The notes under the pieces: model-generated
Database searches by the model: none
Seen by the model: only the letters and a program-made list of their open reading frames with translations
Told to the model about the DNA's origin: nothing
Program-made: the position numbers and the translations under genes
Assembly (NCBI GenBank): GCA_015487815.1
Contig: WFPA01000235.1
Span: forward strand, 1 to 44,467
Reading direction: 5' to 3'
Length of the DNA: 44,467 nucleotides
DNA from: Albidovulum sp.
GTDB lineage: Bacteria > Pseudomonadota > Alphaproteobacteria > Rhodobacterales > Rhodobacteraceae
Shown: positions 1 through 9,915 of the stretch, piece by piece
Layout: every line of letters begins with the position of its first letter
Numbering within the stretch: the stretch's first letter is position 1

Positions 1-597
1 GCGCTGACCGTGGGCATGCCGCCCGCCATCACCGCCGGCACCGGCATGGACGCCTTCGCCCACAATCTCGAGGCCTACTCCTCTCCCCATTACCATCCGA
101 TGAGCCAGGGGATCGCTCTCGAAGGCATGCGACTCGTGCTCGAGAACCTGCCGAAGGTGATGGAGAACCCCGAGGATCTCGAGGCCCGCGGCCACATGAT
201 GAGCGCGGCGATGATGGGGGCGGTGGCCTTCCAGAAGGGGCTCGGCGCCATTCATGCGCTGTCGCACCCGGTGGGCGCCCGCTACGGCACCCATCACGGC
301 ACCACCAACGCGGTGGTGATGCCGGCGGTGCTCGAATTCAACCGCCCCGCCATCGAGGACCGGATCGCCCACGCCGCCGCCTATCTCGGCATCCCGGGCG
401 GTTTCGAGGGCTTCCTTGACCATGTGCGCGCCCTCAACGCCGCGCTCGGCATTCCCGAGGGGCTCGCCTCGCTCGGGGTGAAGCCGGAAGATCTCGACGC
501 ACTGACCGAAGCGGCGCTCGCCGACCCTTCCTGCGGGGGCAATCCGGTCGAGATGACGCCCGAGAACACCCGCGCCCTCCTCGAAGCGGCGATGTAG
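1..597 (+). CDS. Iron-containing alcohol dehydrogenase, C-terminal part (5' truncated by window edge)
   Basis: Frame open from base 1 to TAG at 597. Contains Fe-ADH-type motifs TAGTGMDAFAHNLEAY and GLGAIHALSHPVGARYGTHHGTTNAVVMPAVLEFN. Confidence 0.93.
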   Translation, partial: ALTVGMPPAITAGTGMDAFAHNLEAYSSPHYHPMSQGIALEGMRLVLENLPKVMENPEDLEARGHMMSAAMMGAVAFQKGLGAIHALSHPVGARYGTHHGTTNAVVMPAVLEFNRPAIEDRIAHAAAYLGIPGGFEGFLDHVRALNAALGIPEGLASLGVKPEDLDALTEAALADPSCGGNPVEMTPENTRALLEAAM

Positions 598-1046
598 CCG
601 GGGTCGTCGGGGAAAGGCCCTCCGCTGCCGTGGCAGGGCAATGACGCATACGCCCCTGGCGCCCAGGGCGGGAGCCGGGCGGCGGCCTCAGCCCCGCGCT
701 CCGGCGGCAGCAGCTCCGTGGGCGGGTCGCGCTTCGAAACCGGTCCGGGGTCTGGCCCGCACGCATCAGCGGGAACCGGAGCTGCAGGATTGCCGCAGCA
801 TTCATCCGGCGGGTTGGCTCTTTGCCGATGAGGGGAGCCGCGTCCGCGACTGGCGGTGCCGGTCGTTCTTCGCTCCGCCCGCTTCGCTCCGCCCGCTCTC
901 TCCCGCCCCAGGACCGGGCCGGGCATTGTCTTCCGCGCGGCATCGATCCTCCGCCTCCGGCCCGGCGGAAAAGTCCGCCATGGAACATTACGCGCAAACA
1001 GGGGCTGTTCCGGCGGGGCACCCGCCTTGTGCGCCTGCAAATCCAC

Positions 1047-1697
1047 TCAGCCCTGCCGCGGGCGGATGATGATCTCGACGCGGCGGTTGCGCGCCCGGCC
1101 CTCCTCGGTCAGGTTCGAGGCGACGGGGTCGTCCTCGCCGCGTCCATAGGCGCGGATGCGGTCCGGATCGACGCCGAGCCGCGCCAGCTCGAGCGCGACA
1201 TTCTCTGCCCGGCGGCGCGAAAGCTCCATGTTGTAGGCCGCATCCCCCACATTGTCCGTATGGCCGATCACGTCCACCGTGGTGTCGGGATAGGCCATGA
1301 GATGGTCGGCGATCTGAGCCAGCGCCTGACGCATCTCGGGGCCGACCTCGGCCGAACCCGTCGGAAAGAGAAGCGCATTCGGCATGGTGACGGTGACGGC
1401 GTCGGCACTGCGGCTGATCTGCACCCGGTCATCCGTCACCCGCTGGCGCAGATCGCGCTCCATGCTGTCGAGATAATGGCCGATGGCACCGCCGACGGCC
1501 GCACCGATCGTCGCCCCGACGGCACCCTTGAGCAGGCTGTTGCCGCCCTTGCGGGTCAGCCCGTAGAAACCGCCGATGATGGCGCCGGCCACGGCCCCCT
1601 GCTGCTCCTTCGAGGGCGGCGCGCCGGTGGTCTCGACACAGCCCGAAAGCCCCAGCGCACCGGCCATGACGGCCGCGGTGATGCGTGACATGCCCAT
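1047..1697 (-). CDS. OmpA-family lipoprotein with glycine-zipper region
   Basis: MGMSRITAAVMAGALGLSGCVETTG (lipobox LSGC), glycine-rich GAVAGAIIGG...GAVGATIGAAVGGAIGHY, and OmpA C-terminal motif TTVDVIGHTDNVGDAAYNMELSRRRAENVALEL...NRRVEIII. The ORF-track start at 2003 looks too long. Confidence 0.9.
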   Translation of the reverse strand: MGMSRITAAVMAGALGLSGCVETTGAPPSKEQQGAVAGAIIGGFYGLTRKGGNSLLKGAVGATIGAAVGGAIGHYLDSMERDLRQRVTDDRVQISRSADAVTVTMPNALLFPTGSAEVGPEMRQALAQIADHLMAYPDTTVDVIGHTDNVGDAAYNMELSRRRAENVALELARLGVDPDRIRAYGRGEDDPVASNLTEEGRARNRRVEIIIRPRQG

Positions 1698-1977
1698 GCC
1701 TGCCTCCTCTTGCCTCGAACCTGTCGCCCCGTCTGCGGGGGCATTCTCCGGCGTCAATATAGGCACGGTGGCATGGTTTGACAGGGGCCGGCGCCGCAAG
1801 CGGGGGAAAGCGGCCGGATCCTGCCGCGCGAAGGGGGGCGACGGGAAGCATCGTTCGTGAAGCCGGGACGTGGCGAGAGCGCCTTCCTCGACCGGGCTCC
1901 CTGACACCGCCCCCTGCCATCGGCGGAAGGCAGCCTCACGGGCGGCCATCCTCATGGGCGGAAGGCATCGCACGTCT

Positions 1978-2526
1978 TCATGCGAATCGCGCCTCGCGGG
2001 CAAGCAGCCTTTCCTTCATCGCCAGCCCCCAGCGATAACCGCCCAGTCCGCCATCCGACCGCACCACCCGGTGACACGGAACGAGCACCGCCAGCGGGTT
2101 GCGACCGACGGCCGTACCCACGGCCCGCACCGCCCGCGGACGGCCGAGCGCGGCGGCCAGGGCGGCATAGCTCGTCCGCTCGCCCGGCGAGAGCGCCAGA
2201 AGCGCCCGCCAGACCGTGCGCTGGAATGGGGTGCCGACGAGGATGAGCGGCACCGGGTCGGCCGCAAGCAGGGCCGTAAGTGCCCCATCGGCAGGCATGA
2301 GGCGCGCGCCGGGCCAACGTCTTGCAAGTTCGCTCCGCGCGGCTTCCTCACCCGCATCGATCGGCAGGAGCGCCGCGATTCCTTCCCCGCTCCCCGCCAC
2401 GAGCATCGGGCCGCAATCGGTCTCGACCCTCTCGACAGGAAGCGGCCCGTGCCAGGCGCCGCATTCTCCGATGATGTGACCGCCCTTTTCCGAAAGCGGC
2501 AGCCCGTCAGGCTTTCCCGTCTTCAT
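1978..2526 (-). CDS. ogt: Methylated-DNA--[protein]-cysteine S-methyltransferase (Ogt/Ada C-terminal type)
   Basis: GTPFQRTVWRALLALSPGERTSYAALAAALGRPRAVRAVGTAVGRNPLAVLVPCHRVVRSDGGLGGYRWGLAMKERLL contains the PCHRV active site. Start chosen at MKTGKPDG and is approximate. Confidence 0.92.
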   Translation of the reverse strand: MKTGKPDGLPLSEKGGHIIGECGAWHGPLPVERVETDCGPMLVAGSGEGIAALLPIDAGEEAARSELARRWPGARLMPADGALTALLAADPVPLILVGTPFQRTVWRALLALSPGERTSYAALAAALGRPRAVRAVGTAVGRNPLAVLVPCHRVVRSDGGLGGYRWGLAMKERLLAREARFA

Positions 2527-2578
2527 GATCCTCCCCCACCAGCTTGCGGCCGCCACCGCCGCCCCTTAAGGAAGGCCC

Positions 2579-3232
2579 ATGGCACACGCATCGCAAAAGC
2601 TCGACTACCCTGCCCTCAGGGAGATCTTTACCCGTTTCCGGGCCGCCAATCCATGCCCGAAGACCGAGCTCGAATACACCAATGAATTCACCCTGCTGGT
2701 TGCGGTCGTGCTGTCGGCCCAGGCGACTGATGTCGGTGTCAACAAGGCCACGAAACGCCTTTTCGCCATCGCCGACACGCCCGAGAAGATGCTGGCCCTC
2801 GGTGAGGAGGGGCTGGTCGAATACGTCAGGAGCCTCGGCTTCTTCCGGCAGAAGGCGAAGAACGTCATCCGCCTCTCGCGGATCCTGGTCGAGGAATATG
2901 GCGGCAAGTTGCCGACTTCGCGCGAGGCGCTCACCGCCCTGCCCGGCGTGGGACGCAAGACGGCGAACGTGGTGCTCAACGTCGCCTTCGGCTATCCGGC
3001 CCAGCCGGTCGATACCCACATCTTCCGTGTCTCGAATCGCACCGGCATCGCACCGGGTCGTGAGCCGATCGACGTCGAGCGCGGCCTCGAGGACCGGGTG
3101 CCGGTCGAGTTCCAGACCCATTCCCATCACTGGCTGATCCTGCACGGGCGCTATGTCTGCAAGGCGCGCAAGCCGGACTGCCCCCGCTGCCTCATCCGCG
3201 ATCTGTGCCTCTATCCGGACAAGACGACATGA
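2579..3232 (+). CDS. nth: Endonuclease III
   Basis: HhH motif ALPGVGRKTANVVLNVAFG, DTHIFRVSNRTGI, and C-terminal 4Fe-4S cysteines CKARKPDCPRCLIRDLC. Confidence 0.96.
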   Translation: MAHASQKLDYPALREIFTRFRAANPCPKTELEYTNEFTLLVAVVLSAQATDVGVNKATKRLFAIADTPEKMLALGEEGLVEYVRSLGFFRQKAKNVIRLSRILVEEYGGKLPTSREALTALPGVGRKTANVVLNVAFGYPAQPVDTHIFRVSNRTGIAPGREPIDVERGLEDRVPVEFQTHSHHWLILHGRYVCKARKPDCPRCLIRDLCLYPDKTT

Positions 3233-4224
3233 CGAAACGCTTTCAGGTGGTCGGCATCGGCAATGCCCTTGTCGACATTCTCTGCCATGTGGACGACGCC
3301 TTCCTCGAGGAGATCGACGTCATCAAGGGGGTAATGCAACTGGTCGACCGCGACAGGGCCAACGCCCTTTACGAGCGCATGGGGCCGTCGCGGGAGATCT
3401 CGGGCGGCTCGGCGGCTAATACCATCGCCGGCATCGCCGCCCTCGGCGGGCGCACCGCCTATGTCGGCAAGGTGAAGGACGACCAGTTCGGCCGCATCTT
3501 CGCCCATGACCTGCGTGCCCAGGGGGCGGTCTATGAAACGCCGAAGGCGTCGGCCGGCACGGCCGAGGAAACCGGCCGTTGCATGGTGCTGGTCACGCCC
3601 GACGGGGAGCGCACCATGAACACCTATCTCGGCGTTTCCGAACATCTCTGCCCGGACGACATCGACGAGGCCATGATGGCCGACGCCGAATGGATCTATC
3701 TCGAAGGCTACCGCTTCGACGGCCCCGAGAGCCACGAGGCATTCGACAAGGCGATCCGGGCTGCGAAGAGAGCCGGAGGCAAGGTGTCACTCACTCTCTC
3801 CGATCCGTTCTGCGTCGACCGGCACCGCGCCGCCTTCCTTGCCATGATCCGCCGCGATGTCGATCTCATGTTCTGCAATCGTGACGAGATCCTCTCGCTC
3901 TACGAGACCGACAGTCTCGACGAGGCCCTCGCCCGCGGCGGAGAGGATCTCGACCTCCTCGTGGTCACCGATTCGGACAAGGGCGCCTATGTGATCGAGA
4001 GGGGCGCCTTCACCCATGTGCCGACACGGCCGGCCCGGGTGGTGGACGCTACCGGCGCCGGCGACCTTTTCGCCGCCGGCTTCCTCTGGGGGATCACCCA
4101 CGGCCACGGCAGCGCCAACGCTGCGCGCATGGGCAACATCGCAGCGTCCGAGATCATCGGCCATGTCGGCGCCCGCCCCGAGGCCGATCTGAGGCGCCTT
4201 TTCGCCGAGGCCGGGCTGATCTGA
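3229..4224 (+). CDS. PfkB-family carbohydrate kinase (adenosine kinase-like)
   Basis: GGSAANTIAGIAALGGRTAYVGKVKDDQFG and the PfkB signature VDATGAGDLFAAGFLWG. Start overlaps the nth stop (ATGA). Confidence 0.93.
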   Translation: MTKRFQVVGIGNALVDILCHVDDAFLEEIDVIKGVMQLVDRDRANALYERMGPSREISGGSAANTIAGIAALGGRTAYVGKVKDDQFGRIFAHDLRAQGAVYETPKASAGTAEETGRCMVLVTPDGERTMNTYLGVSEHLCPDDIDEAMMADAEWIYLEGYRFDGPESHEAFDKAIRAAKRAGGKVSLTLSDPFCVDRHRAAFLAMIRRDVDLMFCNRDEILSLYETDSLDEALARGGEDLDLLVVTDSDKGAYVIERGAFTHVPTRPARVVDATGAGDLFAAGFLWGITHGHGSANAARMGNIAASEIIGHVGARPEADLRRLFAEAGLI

Positions 4225-4624
4225 GAGAACACGCACAGCCCGCCCAACGGAACGCACCTGCCACGAAGGCGCCATGGGCAGCACAGCCCTTTCTCCCTCC
4301 CCGAAGCGTCTGCGCTGATCGACGGGGAATTCGCTCCGTGCTGAAAGCCCCCAAGGGACAAGAAACTCTATCAACGGAAAATGGTAATTTACGCTTTCCG
4401 CAGGACCGACATGCCGATTCGGCACATCGGCAGCGCACTCAAGCGTGAGGCTTGACCGCGGCGCGATCGCATTGCGCGATATGGCCTGGCAAGGCTCCAA
4501 GGAGGCAGGGAAAACCGGACGTTCCCGTCCGTTGCCGAACCGGATGGCCCCGCTCAGCAGCTTCACGATCCCGTCAGGCGGGCTAGCTCCGGAGAAAACA
4601 ACGGTGATAAATGCTATCCGGTGC

Positions 4625-4669
4625 TTGACCCGGAGCCCGGGCTCTATTTAGATAATTACGCAAATTTGC
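4625..4669 (+). promoter_or_regulatory. Putative promoter and palindromic operator of the ArsR-type gene
   Basis: TTGACC (4625-4630), 18-nt spacer, TAGATA (4649-4654), then perfect palindrome GCAAATTTGC (4660-4669) in a locally AT-rich stretch upstream of the start at 4702. Confidence 0.45.
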
Positions 4670-4701
4670 ATTATTTGTCCTACCCGGAAGAGGCATTACC
4701 C

Positions 4702-5076
4702 ATGAGAACCGACCAGCACATTCCATCCTATCGTCAGGAAAACCGCAGACCGGCCGAGGGAAGGGGGCCGAGGATCGACCTGCCCAAGATCTTTGCCGCA
4801 CTCGGAGACAGGACGCGCCTGGCCATCATCAACCGGCTTCTGGAGAAGGGCGAGATGCCCGTCGGTGCGCTCCTCGATGTCGCCGACATTTCCGCCCCGG
4901 CGATCTCGCGCCATCTGCGGATCCTGCGCGAGGCCGGCCTCGTCCGCCAGCGTGTGGACCGGCAACGTCGCCTCTATTCCGTCCGCAAGGATATCTTCGA
5001 GCAGCTTCGTCAGTGGTTTTCCCAATCAGCCCTGATGCTTGCGCTGCCGGTAATGGTGGCCGCGAGCTGGGATTGA
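4702..5076 (+). CDS. ArsR-family winged-helix transcriptional regulator
   Basis: IFAALGDRTRLAIINRLLEKGEMPVGALLDVADISAPAISRHLRILREAGLVRQRVDRQRRLYSV. Confidence 0.92.
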   Translation: MRTDQHIPSYRQENRRPAEGRGPRIDLPKIFAALGDRTRLAIINRLLEKGEMPVGALLDVADISAPAISRHLRILREAGLVRQRVDRQRRLYSVRKDIFEQLRQWFSQSALMLALPVMVAASWD

Positions 5077-5101
5077 CCCTCCACCGGATTCCGTTGACGC
5101 G

Positions 5102-5128
5102 AAAGGGCGCTCCCGGGAGCGCCCTTTT
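5102..5128. terminator. Intrinsic terminator downstream of ArsR gene (possibly bidirectional)
   Basis: AAAGGGCGCTCCCGGGAGCGCCCTTTT: perfect inverted repeat flanked by A and T runs, between convergent genes. Confidence 0.85.
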
Positions 5129-5160
5129 CATGTGAGCCATGACGCTCCCTGCCAGCGGTT

Positions 5161-5997
5161 TCAATGCTTGCCGTTCACACCCTTGCGCTCGCGCGGGATC
5201 GGCAGGTATTCCACACCGCCCATCTGCTGGCGCACCGGCTGGGGATAGAGCGCCATCAGCTCGAGCACTTCTTCCGGCATGTCGGTCGAGACCGGCAGGC
5301 CCATCTCCCTCGCCTCGTCATGGGAGATCGGATAATCATGGGTCCAGGTGCCGGTTGCGAGCTTGTCGGCGATGGCCGCCGCCTTCTGCACCGACATCCG
5401 CCCCGAGAGCAGCTTCTTGACCGCTTCGCGCACCTGGTGGATCGCCTTGCGCCCGACATCGGCCATGATCAGCGTCTGGTCGTCGATCTTCTCGACCGGC
5501 TTCTTCTCCTCGACAGTGATGATGGAGGCTGCCGGCATCTGCCCGAGCTGGGGATCGACCGGTCCGAGCACCGCATGGTCGTTCATCACGATCTCGTCGG
5601 CCGCAAGCGCGATCAGCGTGCCGCCCGACATGGCGTAATGGGGCACGAACACCGTCACCTTGGCCGGATGGGCCTGCACGGCCCGGGCGATCTGCAAGGC
5701 GGCAAGAACGAGCCCGCCCGGCGTGTGGAGGATGAGGTCGATCGGCACGTCGTCGTCGGTGAGCTTGATCGCCCGCAGCACCTCCTCCGAATCGTTCACG
5801 TCGATGTATTTCACCAGCGGAAAGCCGAGGAAGCGCATCGTTTCCTGGCGGTGGACCAGGAGAATCACACGCGAATCGCGCTTCTTCTCGAGATCGGCGA
5901 TCATCCGCACCCGGCGGAATTCGAGCAGGCGCTGCTGGATCACCGGCTGGAATGCCGAAAGCAGGAAGATCAGCCAGAACAGATCCATGAAGGTCAT
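5161..5997 (-). CDS. SDH-family Clp-fold serine protease-like membrane protein
   Basis: N-terminal hydrophobic segment MDLFWLIFLLSAFQPVIQ, then Clp-fold motifs DLILHTPGGLVLAALQIARA and FVPHYAMSGGTLIALAADEIVMNDHAVLGPVDPQLG. Confidence 0.85.
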   Translation of the reverse strand: MTFMDLFWLIFLLSAFQPVIQQRLLEFRRVRMIADLEKKRDSRVILLVHRQETMRFLGFPLVKYIDVNDSEEVLRAIKLTDDDVPIDLILHTPGGLVLAALQIARAVQAHPAKVTVFVPHYAMSGGTLIALAADEIVMNDHAVLGPVDPQLGQMPAASIITVEEKKPVEKIDDQTLIMADVGRKAIHQVREAVKKLLSGRMSVQKAAAIADKLATGTWTHDYPISHDEAREMGLPVSTDMPEEVLELMALYPQPVRQQMGGVEYLPIPRERKGVNGKH

Positions 5998-6126
5998 GTC
6001 GGTCTCCTTCGTCAACTGGAGGGAAACTAGCCTGCGCCGGGCGGGAAGGAAAGACGGGATGACCCGACCCCGCAAGATCGTGAGGGTGAGGGACACGAGT
6101 GCCGGGCGGCGGGAAGAAAAGTCGAA

Positions 6127-6148
6127 GGCGGCCCCCGCGGGGGCCGCC
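6127..6148 (-). terminator. Intrinsic terminator of amt
   Basis: Perfect palindrome GGCGGCCCCCGCGGGGGCCGCC, followed on the minus strand by TTCGACTTTTC. Confidence 0.8.
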
Positions 6149-6178
6149 TCCGGGGCATGGGAGGGGCACGGGAAAGGA

Positions 6179-7492
6179 TCAGTAGTGATAGGCGCTTTCG
6201 CCATGGGTCGCGAGGTCGAGCCCCTCGCGCTCCTCCTCCTCGCTGACCCGCAGCCCGATCACGGCATCGACGATCTTGTAGAGGATGAAGGAGACGACAC
6301 CGGTCCAGACGATGGTGATGGCCACGGCCTCGATCTGGACGATGGTCTGACCGACAAGGCTGTAGTCGTCGCCACCGAAGCCGCCGAGGGCCGGCGCGGT
6401 GAAGATACCCGTGCCGATGGCGCCGATGATGCCGCCGACGCCATGGATGCCGAAGACATCGAGGCTGTCGTCATAGCCGAGTTTGTTCTTCAGCGGACCC
6501 ACGGCCCAGTAGCAGCCGAGCGAGGCGATGGCACCGAGGATGATCGCCCCCACCGGGCCGACCGTGCCCGCAGCCGGCGTGACGGCGACGAGGCCGGCGA
6601 TCATGCCCGAGGCGGCCCCCAGCATCGAGGCCTTGCCGCGCAGCACCTTCTCGATCAGCGACCAGGCAAGGATCGCGCCCGCCGTCGCGGTGAAGGTGTT
6701 GATGAGGGCGACGGCCGCGCCACCATTGGCCTCGAGGTTGGAACCGGCGTTGAAGCCGAACCAGCCGAACCACAGGATGGCCGCGCCAACGAAGGTCAGC
6801 GTCATCGAGTGGGGGGCCATCATGTCCTTGCCGAAGCCGATGCGCGGGCCGATGATCAGCGCACCGACAAGAGCGGCGATGCCGGCATTGATGTGCACCA
6901 CCGTGCCGCCGGCGAAGTCGAGCGCGCCAAGGCCCATGATGAAGCCCGAGCCGTCCCACACCATGTGGGCGATCGGGAAATAGACGAAAGTCACCCACAG
7001 CGCCGAGAACAGCACCGCCGCGCCGAACCTGATGCGCTCGGCGAAGCCACCGATCACCAGCACGGCGGTAATGGCGGCGAAGGTCATCTGGAAGGCGATG
7101 AAGACATATTCGGGAATGACCACGCCGTCGGTGAAGGTCGCGGCCATCGAATCGGGACCGACGCCGGCAAGAAACAGCTTGCCGAGCCCGCCCCAGAAGG
7201 GGTTGGTTCCGCCGCCGAAGGCGAAGGAGTAACCGTAGAGCACCCAGATCACCATCACGAGAGCGGCGATCACTGTCGATTGCATCAGGACCGAGAGCAT
7301 GTTCTTGGTCCGCACGAGGCCGCCATAGAACAGGGCGACGCCGGGCAGGATCATGAACAGGACGAGCACGGTCGAAACCATCATCCAGGCGACGTCGCCC
7401 TTGTCCATTGTTTCCGCCGATGCCGGCGAGGCCAGAAGCGCCGCCCCGACGGCCGAAAGTGCCGAGAGTGCCTTGAGGGATGGAAGTCGCAT
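6179..7492 (-). CDS. amt: Ammonium transporter
   Basis: Signal peptide, DVAWMMVSTVLVLFMILPGVALFYGGLVRTKNMLSVLMQ, DFAGGTVVHINAGIAALVGALIIGPR, DVFGIHGVGGIIGAIGTGIF. Confidence 0.97.
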   Translation of the reverse strand: MRLPSLKALSALSAVGAALLASPASAETMDKGDVAWMMVSTVLVLFMILPGVALFYGGLVRTKNMLSVLMQSTVIAALVMVIWVLYGYSFAFGGGTNPFWGGLGKLFLAGVGPDSMAATFTDGVVIPEYVFIAFQMTFAAITAVLVIGGFAERIRFGAAVLFSALWVTFVYFPIAHMVWDGSGFIMGLGALDFAGGTVVHINAGIAALVGALIIGPRIGFGKDMMAPHSMTLTFVGAAILWFGWFGFNAGSNLEANGGAAVALINTFTATAGAILAWSLIEKVLRGKASMLGAASGMIAGLVAVTPAAGTVGPVGAIILGAIASLGCYWAVGPLKNKLGYDDSLDVFGIHGVGGIIGAIGTGIFTAPALGGFGGDDYSLVGQTIVQIEAVAITIVWTGVVSFILYKIVDAVIGLRVSEEEEREGLDLATHGESAYHY

Positions 7493-7803
7493 GGGTTCGT
7501 TCCTTCGCTGTTCCTGTCGCATTGCTCTCCGGTCGGGCCCTGCCCCGGCTGCTCCTGCCGGCAGACCCGCCCGGAAATCACGATCAACCTCGTCGCGGCG
7601 AACCTTTCGGACAACGAAAGCTCTGTCTGCACCGCGGCTCTCGCGGCGGGATGCTGACAAATTAGGCAAATTCATATCGACATTGCGCGATATTCGGGCA
7701 GTTGCTGTTTCCCGTTTCGCACAATGCGGGCGTCAACCCTGCCTCGATACTGTGCAGGGGCGGCCTCGATCTGTAATGTGATTCCCGCAGGCAGGATGCG
7801 CAG

Positions 7804-9915
7804 ATGACGAAAACCACGAAAAGGAAACCCGCGGCGGGCCGCCGCAAGCCGGCCGGATCCGGTCGGGGGTGGCGGCAGATGCCGACAACGCTTCTGCGCC
7901 GCGCCCTGGCCGCCGCCGCGGGGCTTCTTCGCGGCACCGCGCGGCTTGCATGGCACCTCGGCTGGCGCCTCGCCCTTGTGGTCGCCCTTCTCGTCGGCGC
8001 CGCCACCATCTACGACTACACCCGCCTGCCGCCGATCGAGGCGCTGATCGACGGGCGCGTGCGCGGCTCCGTCACCCTCCTCGACCGCAATGGCGAGCCA
8101 TTTGCATGGCGAGGCGACCAGTTCGCCGGCAAGATCACCGCCGCCACCGTCTCGCCCCACCTGCTTCATGCCATCATCGCCACCGAGGACCGGCGCTTCT
8201 ACCGCCATTTCGGCATCAGCCCGCGGGGGATCGCCTCGGCCATCCGCATCAACCTCGCGGAAGGGCGCGGCCCCTTCGAGGGCAATGGCGGTTCGACCAT
8301 CACCCAGCAGGTGGCCAAGCTCCTGTGCCTCGGGCAGCCCTACGATCCGAAGCGGTGGGAGAACGAGGCCGCCTACGAGGCCGACTGCCGCCGGGGGTCG
8401 CTGTGGCGCAAGATCAAGGAAGTGCCCTTCGCCTTCGCTCTCGAGGCGAAATATTCGAAGGACGACATTCTCACCCTCTATCTCAACCGGGTCTATCTCG
8501 GGGCCGGCACCCGCGGCTTCGAGGCCGCCGCACAGCGTTATTTCGGCAAGTCGGCCCGCGAAGTGAACCCGGCCGAGGCCGCCATGCTTGCCGGGCTCCT
8601 CAAGGCACCCTCCTATTATGCGCCGACGCGCAATCTTGCCCGTGCCCAGGCCCGGGCCAGTCTCATCATCTCGCTGATGGAGGAGCAGGGCTATCTCACC
8701 CCGGCCGAAGCCGAGGCGGCACGGCAAAACCCGGCGACGCTCTCGGAAAAGGCCCGTGAGCGGGCGGGCGGCTGGTTCGCCGACTGGGTGATGGAAACCG
8801 TGCCTTCCTTCCTCGCTTCGGGAACCACCGAAGACGTCATCATCCGCACCACCTTCGACCCGAAGATCCAGAAGGCGGCGGAAGAAGCGGTGAAATGGGT
8901 CTTCGAGAACCGCGTGCGGCCCGGATCGAAGGCGCAGGTGGCGCTGGTGGTAATGTCGCCCGACGGCGCTGTGCGGGCCATGGTCGGCGGCCGCGGCAAG
9001 GGCGGCGGGCGCTTCAACCGGGCGATCCAGGCCCGGCGGCAGACCGGTTCGTCCTTCAAACCCTTCGTCTATGCCGCCGCCCTCGATCTCGGCCTCTACC
9101 GCTTCGACAGCCGGGTGGTGGACGAACCCGTCACCATCGACATCCCCGGCTCCGGCCCCTGGTCGCCCCGAAACTATACCGGCAAGAACTATGGCGAGAT
9201 GAGCCTGACCACCGCCCTTGCCCAGTCGATCAACACCGTGGCGGTGAAGGTGGCGATGGAAACCGGCCTTGATCGGGTGCGGGCCGTCGCCCGCGGTTTC
9301 GGTCTCTCGGGAGAGCTTGCAGAAGGCCCCGCTCTCGCGCTCGGCGCCTCGGAGGCGACCCCGCTCGAGATGACGGCCGCCTATGCCGGTTTCCTGAACG
9401 AAGGGCGGGCGGTAGCGCCCTACGGGCTGGTCGATCTGCGGCTCCGGGGCAGCGACGAGCCCCTCATCACCCGCTCGGGCGGTCCGGGAGAGCGGGTGAT
9501 CGGCCGCGAGGCGGCGCGCCAGCTCGTCTACATGCTCAATCAGGTCATCGAGCGCGGCTCGGGCAAGCGGGCCAAGCTGCCCGATCGGCCCGCCGCCGGC
9601 AAGACCGGCACCACCCAGGCCGCGCGCGACGCCTGGTTCATCGGCTTCACCGCCGACTATGTCGCCGGGGTGTGGATGGGCTACGACGACAACACCCCCC
9701 TCACCGGCGTCACCGGCGGCGGACTGCCGGCCGCGATCTGGCGCGAGGCGATGATGCGGGTTCACGAGGGCCTGCCGCCCCGCCCCCTGCCGATGATCGA
9801 CCCGGAGGCCGCTGCGCTGGCCGAAGCCCGGGCCCGGCTGCCGAAGAAGAGCCGTCAGACCGAGAGCACCATCATCGAGGACGTGATCGGCGCCCTTTTC
9901 GGCCGTCCCTTCTGA
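7804..9915 (+). CDS. PBP1A-type penicillin-binding protein (transglycosylase/transpeptidase)
   Basis: GT51 motifs ATEDRRFYRHFGISPRGI and GGSTITQQVAKLL; transpeptidase motifs RRQTGSSFKPFVYAAALD and AAGKTGTTQAARDAWFIGFT; cationic N-terminus with one TM. Confidence 0.95.
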   Translation: MTKTTKRKPAAGRRKPAGSGRGWRQMPTTLLRRALAAAAGLLRGTARLAWHLGWRLALVVALLVGAATIYDYTRLPPIEALIDGRVRGSVTLLDRNGEPFAWRGDQFAGKITAATVSPHLLHAIIATEDRRFYRHFGISPRGIASAIRINLAEGRGPFEGNGGSTITQQVAKLLCLGQPYDPKRWENEAAYEADCRRGSLWRKIKEVPFAFALEAKYSKDDILTLYLNRVYLGAGTRGFEAAAQRYFGKSAREVNPAEAAMLAGLLKAPSYYAPTRNLARAQARASLIISLMEEQGYLTPAEAEAARQNPATLSEKARERAGGWFADWVMETVPSFLASGTTEDVIIRTTFDPKIQKAAEEAVKWVFENRVRPGSKAQVALVVMSPDGAVRAMVGGRGKGGGRFNRAIQARRQTGSSFKPFVYAAALDLGLYRFDSRVVDEPVTIDIPGSGPWSPRNYTGKNYGEMSLTTALAQSINTVAVKVAMETGLDRVRAVARGFGLSGELAEGPALALGASEATPLEMTAAYAGFLNEGRAVAPYGLVDLRLRGSDEPLITRSGGPGERVIGREAARQLVYMLNQVIERGSGKRAKLPDRPAAGKTGTTQAARDAWFIGFTADYVAGVWMGYDDNTPLTGVTGGGLPAAIWREAMMRVHEGLPPRPLPMIDPEAAALAEARARLPKKSRQTESTIIEDVIGALFGRPF

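Noticed and set aside
598-1046. Several overlapping ORFs (141-221 aa) in the gap after the alcohol dehydrogenase
   Set aside because: Pro/Arg/Ala-rich translations on both strands with no ribosome-binding site or domain support. The GGCGGA-AAAG-TCCGCC hairpin at 964-979 lacks a T-run, so I did not call an RNA or terminator.
5660-7657. 665-aa plus-strand ORF antisense to amt and the SDH-type gene
   Set aside because: Shadow ORF; His/Asp/Glu-rich translation typical of antisense high-GC frames.
4470-7693. Identical 13-mer CATTGCGCGATAT in two intergenic regions (4470-4482 and 7681-7693)
   Set aside because: A shared 13-mer is expected by chance in a 44-kb GC-biased window; no flanking similarity.
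7493-7803. Looked for a sigma54 promoter (TGGCAC-N5-TTGC type) upstream of amt
   Set aside because: No convincing match on the minus strand by eye; not reported as a feature.
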